A stretch of DNA of 15,668 bases, from assembly GCA_900551005.1 (NCBI GenBank), contig URUL01000045.1, forward strand, positions 1 to 15,668, in the 5' to 3' direction. The DNA comes from an uncultured Ruminococcus sp. GTDB taxonomy: Bacteria; Bacillota; Clostridia; Oscillospirales; CAG-272. Each line of letters opens with the position of its first letter. The first letter of the stretch is position 1. A program made the position numbers and the translations under genes. Under the pieces are notes generated by a model that had not been told where the DNA came from, did not search any database, and was given only the letters and a program-made list of their open reading frames with translations. Of the stretch, positions 5,994-12,052 are shown piece by piece.

Positions 5994-6081
5994 TATGCAA
6001 AAAGCTGCAATTAAAAGTAGCCATCTGTACTTTTTGTTTGGTATAAATGCATGGAATACTATGCTTTATGAATCAACACTA

Positions 6082-6110
6082 TTGACAAATCCAAAGAAAA
6101 ATGCTATAAT
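6082..6110 (+). promoter_or_regulatory. Full-consensus sigma-A promoter of the solute-binding protein gene
   Basis: TTGACA (6082-6087), a 17-bp spacer and TATAAT (6105-6110) match the sigma-A consensus at all twelve positions. Such a promoter usually implies high expression unless repressed, and a palindrome lies just downstream. Confidence 0.92.
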
Positions 6111-6124
6111 AACTTTAAACATAT

Positions 6125-6136
6125 AGGGTTAACCCT
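6125..6136. promoter_or_regulatory. Perfect palindrome AGGGTTAACCCT, candidate operator
   Basis: This 12-bp perfect palindrome begins about 7 nt past the predicted transcription start. The position fits a roadblock or repressor operator for the solute-binding protein gene. I do not recognise it as the site of a known regulator. Confidence 0.5.
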
Positions 6137-6165
6137 TATTATGAAAAACTGAAAAGGAGTATTTT

Positions 6166-7776
6166 ATGAAAAGAATTCTTTCACTTCTCATTGCAATCGC
6201 AATGCTGGCAGTAGCAGTTTCTCTCGTTGCATGCGGCGGCGATCCCGAAACTACGACGTCATCGTCGAACGCCCCCACCGTCACGACGACTTCTTCAAGC
6301 ACTGCGGGCACAACTGCGTCTTCTTCCGACAGCGATTCCACAACCGCTTCTTCCGGCAGCACTTCCGCTTCAGCAACTCCCAGCGGCACTACATCCGGAG
6401 GCAATACAGGCAGTGACGAGCTCAACGGCAAGACAAAGCACCCTGACTTCATGGACGTAAACTTTAACGGCAGAGAGTTTGTATTTGCTATTCAGAGCAT
6501 CGGCGACTGGGATGAATATTCCATCGCTCCCGAGGCTACAGGCGAAGACAATATCATCACAGAAGCTTCCATAAACAGAACAAAGACTGTTGAATCTCTC
6601 TATAACTGCAAGATAAAAGAGATCAAGTGTGAAACCAGCGGCTACGGTCTTATCTCCACAGATATCCAGACAGGTAAGCACACTGTTGACTTTGCTGAAA
6701 ATCAGTACACTCTCTCCACTGCAAATACAAATCTTGTAAACTACGGTAAGCTCGACATCGACTTTACACACGACTGGTTTGACCAGAAGCTCATTGATAC
6801 TTTAAACGTAAACGATGACGGTGTAAACAGATTTTATCAGCTTTCCGGCGCTTGGAACCTCATCAGCTATGATGCTTCCTGGATGCTCTACTTCAATATG
6901 AATGTTTATGAGCAGCTCGTTTCTGCAGGCAAGACAAATATTGACCTTTATCAGACAGTCAAGGACGGCAAGTGGACAATCGACGTCATGCTCAGTCTCA
7001 TGGAGCAGGCTAAGAACGACGTAAACGGCGACCAGAAGATGAACTATGACGACGGCGACGTATTCGGTCTCACAACATATGCCAACGGCTATATCAATAA
7101 TGCAATTTGGTTCGGTATCGGCGGCAGAGGTGCTGTCAGAGATACCGCTACAAACAAGCTTACTGCTATCAGCAAGGAAAACACTGACATCGCTGCTCTT
7201 TCCGCAGCTATCGATAAAGCTTCAAAGCTTGTCAATAACGAAGGCTATACAGCTATCAGTAGCATTGCAGGAGCACGTGCTTCCTTCACAAACGGTCAGG
7301 CTCTCTTTGCTTCCGAATGTCTCCAGGCTGCAATGCTTGTTACCGATGAAAATGCTAACTTCTCCTGCGTTCCTTTCCCGAAGTACAATGAATCTCAGGA
7401 AGAGTACTACACCATGGTATGTAACCGTGCATATGGACTCGGTACATCCGCTGCTATCTCCGACCTTAACAATATAGCAAACTTCCTCGAAGTATTTGCT
7501 TTCCATTCTCAGAAGCTCGTATATCCCGAGTATGTAAACTATTACAAGACGCAGGTATTCTGTGATGACGGTGCAGGCGAAATGCTCGACATCGTATTCA
7601 AGTCTCGCGTTTGGGATCTTGACTACTTCGGCAATATGGGTATCACATCTACTGTTGCCGGATACATCAGCACAGGCAAGAACATGTTCTCCAAGGCAAT
7701 TGCTTCAAAATCCAATGCAACGAATAACCTCCTTGAAAGTTACCGTTCCAATGTCAAGAAGGTTGCTGACCAGTAA
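6166..7776 (+). CDS. Extracellular solute-binding lipoprotein, ABC importer family 1 type, orphan
   Basis: The product has 536 residues. The signal ends at Cys23 (SLVAC) and is followed by GGDPE and a Ser/Thr-rich stalk (about 29-85). The rest resembles the large family 1 solute-binding proteins of clostridial sugar ABC importers: NFNGREFVFAI near 99-109, WMLYFNMNVYEQL near 239-251, and a DGKWTIDVML segment (267-276). An Asp-rich loop, DVNGDQKMNYDD (285-296), resembles a calcium-binding loop seen in many members. Such proteins capture an oligosaccharide or sugar outside the cell and deliver it to a membrane permease. No permease or ATPase gene is adjacent, so the ligand and partner are unknown. 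AAAGGAG (6153-6159) precedes ATG 6166. Codon bias suggests high expression. The N-terminus closely resembles those of lipoproteins 1 and 2. Confidence 0.82.
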   Translation: MKRILSLLIAIAMLAVAVSLVACGGDPETTTSSSNAPTVTTTSSSTAGTTASSSDSDSTTASSGSTSASATPSGTTSGGNTGSDELNGKTKHPDFMDVNFNGREFVFAIQSIGDWDEYSIAPEATGEDNIITEASINRTKTVESLYNCKIKEIKCETSGYGLISTDIQTGKHTVDFAENQYTLSTANTNLVNYGKLDIDFTHDWFDQKLIDTLNVNDDGVNRFYQLSGAWNLISYDASWMLYFNMNVYEQLVSAGKTNIDLYQTVKDGKWTIDVMLSLMEQAKNDVNGDQKMNYDDGDVFGLTTYANGYINNAIWFGIGGRGAVRDTATNKLTAISKENTDIAALSAAIDKASKLVNNEGYTAISSIAGARASFTNGQALFASECLQAAMLVTDENANFSCVPFPKYNESQEEYYTMVCNRAYGLGTSAAISDLNNIANFLEVFAFHSQKLVYPEYVNYYKTQVFCDDGAGEMLDIVFKSRVWDLDYFGNMGITSTVAGYISTGKNMFSKAIASKSNATNNLLESYRSNVKKVADQ

Positions 7777-7791
7777 TCGATCATCATTTAT

Positions 7792-7828
7792 AAAAGTTCG
7801 CAAAGCTTTTGCTTTGCGAACTTTTTTA
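7792..7828 (+). terminator. Rho-independent terminator after the solute-binding protein gene
   Basis: AAAAGTTCGCAAAGC (7792-7806) and GCTTTGCGAACTTTT (7811-7825) are perfect 15-bp arms with a TTTT loop, followed by more T. Confidence 0.95.
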
Positions 7829-7981
7829 TATGTATTCCCTTTTGTAAAACAGAAAAGCCGTCATGCCTTGAAGCCAAGCGGATTGCCCGGGATGGTGAAG
7901 CCGGCTGAAAAAGTCGAGTCAAAACTCAAGATGCTTTTCTTTTTGTCCTTTTCGCCAAAAAATGCTTTTTTTATTTTTTTC

Positions 7982-8010
7982 TTGCAAAAAGCATAAAAGC
8001 ATGATATACT
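7982..8010 (+). promoter_or_regulatory. Sigma-A promoter of the ydjI-ydjG-ydjH-cdd unit
   Basis: TTGCAA (7982-7987), a 17-bp spacer and TATACT (8005-8010). The transcript leader is about 70 nt. The 150 bp between the preceding terminator and this promoter hold no gene that I can support. Confidence 0.75.
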
Positions 8011-8084
8011 GTAATAAAGTTATATATAAAAACAATCCTCCTGCGCGGAAAACAGCAGAAATAAACAAAAAGGAGATTTTTACT

Positions 8085-9413
8085 ATGGGACTTATCAAAG
8101 CATTTGCAGGTGCTCTCAGCGGCACATTGGCAGACCAGTGGAAGGAATTTTTCTATTGTGATTCTCTTTCAGAAGAGGTTCTCGTTGCCAAAGGTCAGAA
8201 GCGTACTTCACGCCGCTCTTCCAATACAAAAGGTGAAGAAAACATCATATCAAACGGCTCCGGTATTGCCGTAAACGAGGGCCAGTGCATGATCATCGTT
8301 TCTCAGGGCGAGATCGTTGAGTTCTGTGCCGAGGCGGGTGAGTTTACTTACGATACATCGACAGAGCCGAGCCTTTTCACCGGCAGTCTCGGAAAAAGTA
8401 TTCTTGATACCTTCAAGACCATCGGCAGAAGATTTACATATGGCGGCGACACCGGCAAGGACCAGAGAGTTTATTATTTCAATATAAAAGAGATCCCCGG
8501 AAACAAATACGGCACGGCAAGTCCGGTTCCCTTCCGCGTTGTGGATAAGAACATCGGACTTGATGTTGATATCTCCATCCGTTGCAACGGCGAATATTCT
8601 TATAAGATCGTAGACCCGCTTCTCTTCTATAAGAATGTATCGGGCAATGTTACCGACTCATATACGAGAGACAGGATCGACAGCATGCTGAAAACTGAGC
8701 TTCTCACAGCGCTCCAGCCTGCTTTTGCGAAGATCTCCGAGATGGGCGTGCGTTACAGTGCGCTCCCCGGTCACACCGTCGAGATAGCAGATGCACTCAA
8801 TGAAGTTCTCTCCAAAAAATGGACCGAGCTTCGAGGCATCAAGGTCTTCTCCTTCGGCATAAATTCCGTTACGGCTTCGCAGGAAGACGAAGAAATGATC
8901 AAACAGTATCAGAAGAGTGCCGTTCTCAGAGATCCGGGCATGGCTGCGGCTGTCCTCACGGGCGCTCAGGCGCAGGCTATGCAGGATGCCGCAAAAAACC
9001 AGGGCAGTGGCGGTGCTTTCATGGCGTTTGCAGGTATGAATATGGCTCAGAATGCCGGTGGTATCAATGCAGGAAATCTCTTTGAGATGAGTGCAAGACA
9101 GCAGGCGGCAAAAGCAACCGAAGAAAAGAAAACTCCGGCAGCAGGCGCATGGAAATGCAGCTGCGGCGCTGAAAATACAGGAAAATTCTGCCATAATTGC
9201 GGCGCAGCAAAGCCCGCAGAGGCAGGCTGGTACTGCACGGAATGCGGTGCCTTCAATAAGGGTAAATTCTGCCATGAATGTGGCGCAAAGCGCCCGAGCG
9301 GAGCCAAGATCTATCGCTGTGACAAATGCGGTTGGGAGCCGGAAGATCCGAGCAAGCCTCCGAAATTCTGTCCCGAATGCGGCGACCCCTTTGATGATAA
9401 CGACGCGAAATAA
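8085..9413 (+). CDS. ydjI: SPFH (band 7) domain protein with C-terminal zinc ribbons, YdjI-like
   Basis: The product has 442 residues. The N-terminal two thirds match the SPFH/virion-core-like family of B. subtilis YdjI: start MGLIKAFAGALSGTLADQWK, then GSGIAVNEGQCMIIVSQGEI (about 58-77), VDKNIGLDVDISIRCNGEYS and a helical part to about residue 280. An Ala/Gly/Met-rich region (285-345) follows. The C-terminus holds three zinc ribbons: C358/C360/C369/C372, C384/C387/C396/C399 and C412/C415/C429/C432. SPFH proteins form membrane-associated assemblies. In B. subtilis the YdjG/H/I set works with the PspA homologue YdjF at the stressed membrane; that role here is inferred from the matching three genes. 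ATG 8085 is the start because AAAAAGGAG (8067-8075) lies 9 nt upstream and the earlier in-frame ATG (7962) precedes the promoter. No signal peptide is seen. Confidence 0.88.
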   Translation: MGLIKAFAGALSGTLADQWKEFFYCDSLSEEVLVAKGQKRTSRRSSNTKGEENIISNGSGIAVNEGQCMIIVSQGEIVEFCAEAGEFTYDTSTEPSLFTGSLGKSILDTFKTIGRRFTYGGDTGKDQRVYYFNIKEIPGNKYGTASPVPFRVVDKNIGLDVDISIRCNGEYSYKIVDPLLFYKNVSGNVTDSYTRDRIDSMLKTELLTALQPAFAKISEMGVRYSALPGHTVEIADALNEVLSKKWTELRGIKVFSFGINSVTASQEDEEMIKQYQKSAVLRDPGMAAAVLTGAQAQAMQDAAKNQGSGGAFMAFAGMNMAQNAGGINAGNLFEMSARQQAAKATEEKKTPAAGAWKCSCGAENTGKFCHNCGAAKPAEAGWYCTECGAFNKGKFCHECGAKRPSGAKIYRCDKCGWEPEDPSKPPKFCPECGDPFDDNDAK

Positions 9414-9438
9414 GCCGGCGCAAAAACTCAGGAATAAC

Positions 9439-9444
9439 GGAGGG
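9439..9444 (+). promoter_or_regulatory. Ribosome site that selects the TTG start of ydjG
   Basis: GGAGGG lies only 2 nt from the in-frame ATG 9446 if the GGAGG core is taken, but 8 nt from TTG 9452. The spacing favours TTG, and the product then begins MADNTVLEYKCPCC. Confidence 0.6.
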
Positions 9445-9451
9445 AATGAAA

Positions 9452-10522
9452 TTGGCTGACAATACCGTTCTTGAATATAAATGCCCATGCTGTAATGCGG
9501 GGCTGAAATATGACAATAAAACAGGCGAGATGGTCTGTGAATACTGCGACAACAAATTCTCCGTTGAACAGCTGGAGCAGCTTTCTGAAATCGAAGTCGA
9601 GGCGCAAAACCCGTCCGATGCAAAATGGGACAAATATGAAACCCACCGGACAGAAGAGGAAACAACAGAATTTATATGCAATTCATGCGGCGCGGCGATT
9701 ACAGGCGATGACAATCTGGCTGCTACGGAATGCCCCTATTGCGGCAATCCGGTTATCTTAAAGCAACGCATAGACGGGATGCTTCGCCCCGATTACATCA
9801 TTCCTTTCAAGCTTGATAAGCAAGCGGCAAAAGACGCGCTGAAAAAGTTTTATAAGGGAAAGCCCTTGCTTCCAAAATTTTTCAAGGAAGAAAACAATAT
9901 CGATAAAATCACGGGAATCTATGTTCCCTTCTGGCTTTTTGACTGTGATGCCAACGGGAAAATGAGATTTGATGCCACGCGTATCTCCTCATGGCGAAGC
10001 GGCAACTATCAATATACCAAAGTAAGCCATTATCTCGTTACACGCAGCGGCGAAATGGCTTTTGAAAAAATACCCGTGGACGCCTCCCAAAAGATGGATG
10101 ATTCCTATATGGATTCGATCGAGCCTTTCAATTACAATGAAATGGTAGATTTCGGCACGGCATATCTCTCCGGCTATTTTGCCGACAAATATGACGTATC
10201 CGATGAGGAATGTTCTCCCCGCGCCGCAAAACGTGTGCGCACAAGTCTCGAGGAGGAGCTTCGCTCTACTGTGATCGGATATTCGGGCATCACCATAAAA
10301 AGCTCAAACATCAATACAAACAATGGCGATATCAAATATGCACTCTTCCCTGTCTATATGCTCAATACCAAATACCGCGACAAAACATATACCTTTGCCA
10401 TGAACGGGCAAACAGGAAAATTCGTAGGCAAGCTGCCCATTTCCAAGGGGCGCTTTGCGGCATGGGCCGCCGGTATCGCTGCGGCTGTAGCTCTCATAGC
10501 TCAGCTCTTCCTGCTTCTGTGA
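9452..10522 (+). CDS. ydjG: Zinc-ribbon membrane protein, YdjG-like
   Basis: The product has 356 residues if it starts at TTG 9452. Two treble-cleft or TFIIB-type zinc ribbons occupy the N-terminus: C11-x2-C14 with C29-x2-C32, and C76-x2-C79 with C94-x2-C97. The central region contains the family signature PDYIIPFKLDKQAAKDALKK and the block GIYVPFWLFDCDANGKMRFD. One hydrophobic segment ends the protein (about 338-356, AAGIAAAVALIAQLFLLL), so it is a tail-anchored membrane protein. B. subtilis YdjG has the same zinc-ribbon plus C-terminal membrane layout and helps bring PspA to the membrane. It follows ydjI with a 38-bp gap and no terminator, and ydjH begins 8 bp after its stop, so all three are co-transcribed. 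Confidence 0.85.
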   Translation: MADNTVLEYKCPCCNAGLKYDNKTGEMVCEYCDNKFSVEQLEQLSEIEVEAQNPSDAKWDKYETHRTEEETTEFICNSCGAAITGDDNLAATECPYCGNPVILKQRIDGMLRPDYIIPFKLDKQAAKDALKKFYKGKPLLPKFFKEENNIDKITGIYVPFWLFDCDANGKMRFDATRISSWRSGNYQYTKVSHYLVTRSGEMAFEKIPVDASQKMDDSYMDSIEPFNYNEMVDFGTAYLSGYFADKYDVSDEECSPRAAKRVRTSLEEELRSTVIGYSGITIKSSNINTNNGDIKYALFPVYMLNTKYRDKTYTFAMNGQTGKFVGKLPISKGRFAAWAAGIAAAVALIAQLFLLL

Positions 10523-10530
10523 GGTGACGT

Positions 10531-11319
10531 ATGAAAATGAAAAAATTTTTATCTCTTGTTATTCTCACCGCATGCCTTACACTTTTGTGTATCCCGTGTT
10601 TTGCAGAAGCAAATCTAAAGAACGTCTCGCTCATCGATATAGAGGACGGCATTTTCACGAGTGATGAAATAAACAATATCAGGACGCTCGCCCAAAATGC
10701 GGCGGCAGAAAACGGCGCCTCTATCGGTATCATTTTCACGAATTCATCCCTCAGCAAGAATCAGCTTATGGCACGTGCCGACAGGCTCTATGATGACAAT
10801 TGCGATCCGGAGAGTGACGCCATCATTCTTGCGGTAGACATTTCTTCCAGAGAACATTATATTCGCCAGATAGGAAAAATGAATCATCTCTATTCCTCCT
10901 CAATGGACGCGATAGAAGAAGCGGCACTGGAAGGCTTGCGGAAAAGTGACTGGTACATTGCCGCCACAGGCTTCATAGGATCCATCGCGGAATATGCCGA
11001 GTATCATGAGCCCGATCCCTCGTATTCGGAGGACGGCACCGAACTCAGCATGCTGACAAAAGAAGTCATTGTTATCTTCGTCGGCATCGCTATCGGTCTG
11101 ATAGTGACGGGAATTATGTCCGCATGCATGAATAATGCCAAACCCGGCCATAATGCAACAAGCTATGCGAAGAAAGACAGTTTCAATCTTGACGAGCGTA
11201 CGGACGTTTATCTCTACAGCACCGTGACAAAAACCAAGATCGAAACAGAATCCTCAAGCAGCAGGGGCGGCTCCTATGGCGGTGGCAGTTCGCGCGGCGG
11301 CAGAGGAGGCAGCTTCTGA
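10531..11319 (+). CDS. ydjH: TPM-domain membrane protein, YdjH-like
   Basis: The product has 262 residues: a Sec signal peptide (about 1-25, ending CFA), a TPM domain (about 40-158) outside the membrane, one transmembrane helix (about 178-199, KEVIVIFVGIAIGLIVTG), and a cytoplasmic tail ending in a Ser/Gly/Arg-rich repeat (SSSSRGGSYGGG to the terminal GRGGSF). That layout and ending match the YdjH/TPM proteins of Firmicutes. TPM domains were named for a suspected phosphatase; activity in this branch is not established. The ribosome site GAGGTGA overlaps the ydjG stop. ATG 10537, two codons later, has better spacing and could be the true start. It is the third gene of the ydj set and probably contacts YdjG and YdjI at the membrane. 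Confidence 0.83.
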   Translation: MKMKKFLSLVILTACLTLLCIPCFAEANLKNVSLIDIEDGIFTSDEINNIRTLAQNAAAENGASIGIIFTNSSLSKNQLMARADRLYDDNCDPESDAIILAVDISSREHYIRQIGKMNHLYSSSMDAIEEAALEGLRKSDWYIAATGFIGSIAEYAEYHEPDPSYSEDGTELSMLTKEVIVIFVGIAIGLIVTGIMSACMNNAKPGHNATSYAKKDSFNLDERTDVYLYSTVTKTKIETESSSSRGGSYGGGSSRGGRGGSF

Positions 11320-11335
11320 GCTTCACTGTTTTTGA

Positions 11336-11369
11336 GGCTCGCATTTTTGAGCATCATGCCCTTCGAGCC
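11336..11369 (+). other. Stem-loop between ydjH and cdd
   Basis: GGCTCG (11336-11341) pairs with CGAGCC (11364-11369) around a 22-nt loop. No T-run follows, so it is not an intrinsic terminator. It may affect mRNA processing between ydjH and cdd. No separate promoter for cdd is evident in this 103-bp gap. Confidence 0.3.
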
Positions 11370-11422
11370 ATATGGTTTTCAAGCCTCCCGGAGGGCAACG
11401 CATAAACGGAAAGGAATACAAT

Positions 11423-11830
11423 ATGGATCCGAAAGAATTGCTCGCTCTTGCGGCTAAAGCAAGAGAACATTCCTATGCACCGTATTCGGGCTTTCGTGTC
11501 GGAGCGGCACTTCTCGCCGTCTCAGGCAAGGTCTATCTCGGCTGCAATATAGAAAACGCGGCTTATTCGCCTACAAACTGTGCGGAACGTACGGCATTTT
11601 TCAAGGCAGTAAGCGAAGGCGAACGCAAATTCCTGTCCATAGCCATTGTCGGCGGCAAGGGGGATGATATCTCCCGTCCGGCATATCCCTGCGGGGTATG
11701 CCGTCAGGTGATGGCGGAATTTTGCGATATGGACAGCTTCCTTATCTATACCCTTTCCGGTGAAAAAACCGAATCTCGTACGCTTTCCGAGCTTCTGAAA
11801 TTCGGTTTTACTCCGAGTGCGCTCGAGTAA
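11423..11830 (+). CDS. cdd: Cytidine deaminase
   Basis: The product has 135 residues, the usual length of the short homotetrameric class. It hydrolyses cytidine and deoxycytidine to uridine and deoxyuridine plus ammonia, in cytosolic pyrimidine salvage. The motifs are complete: the nucleoside-binding NIENAAYSP (42-50), CAE at 53-55 with zinc ligand C53 and catalytic E55, and PCGVCRQ with zinc ligands C90 and C93. The N-terminal SYAPYSGFRVGAALL is also typical. ATG 11423 follows AAAGGAA (11410-11416) at 6 nt; an upstream in-frame ATG at 11372 has no such site. It lies last in the ydj transcript with no terminator before it, an unexpected partner, since no other nucleoside gene is nearby. Confidence 0.95.
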   Translation: MDPKELLALAAKAREHSYAPYSGFRVGAALLAVSGKVYLGCNIENAAYSPTNCAERTAFFKAVSEGERKFLSIAIVGGKGDDISRPAYPCGVCRQVMAEFCDMDSFLIYTLSGEKTESRTLSELLKFGFTPSALE

Positions 11831-11845
11831 ATTTTGTTTAATGAT

Positions 11846-11880
11846 AAGCCATCTGCATCATGTATGCAGATGGCTTTTAA
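11846..11880 (+). terminator. Terminator after cdd
   Basis: AAGCCATCTGCAT (11846-11858) and ATGCAGATGGCTT (11864-11876) pair perfectly around a 5-nt loop, followed by TTAATTTG. The T-tract is short, but the stem is long and placed right after the stop codon. Confidence 0.82.
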
Positions 11881-11901
11881 TTTGTCTGGAGAGTATAGAA
11901 T

Positions 11902-11996
11902 TGTCGCTTTATATCAATAGTAACAATAAGTAAGGGGTACTTTTCGGACAAGCGAAAAGTACATTAAATTATTGCTACTTTTAATATAAAGTGACA
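11902..11996. repeat. 95-bp foldback element with a dispersed-repeat core
   Basis: The element is an almost complete palindrome centred near 11949. Outer arms TGTCGCTTTATAT (11902-11914) and ATATAAAGTGACA (11984-11996) differ at one position. Middle arms AGTAACAATAA (11919-11929) and TTATTGCTACT (11969-11979) differ at one. Core arms GTACTTTTCG (11937-11946) and CGAAAAGTAC (11953-11962) are perfect. There is no open reading frame, and no clear target duplication at the ends. The core and one middle arm recur at 15571-15617. It lies between the convergent cdd and clpB genes, each of which has its own terminator outside it. Confidence 0.75.
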
Positions 11997-12010
11997 GCCA
12001 TTACTTTAAC

Positions 12011-12046
12011 GAAAAAATAAGCAGGAACACAAAAGTGTCCTGCTTA
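12011..12046 (-). terminator. Terminator of clpB (minus strand)
   Basis: On the minus strand AAGCAGGACAC pairs with GTGTTCCTGCTT around a TTTT loop with one bulged base, followed by ATTTTTTC. It starts a few bases after the clpB stop codon. Confidence 0.85.
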
Positions 12047-12052
12047 ATTTTA

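Noticed and set aside
8658..9665. Minus-strand open frame of 335 codons across ydjI and ydjG
   Set aside because: It overlaps two well-supported genes, is Cys/Phe-rich as a shadow of zinc-ribbon coding DNA, and has no ribosome site.
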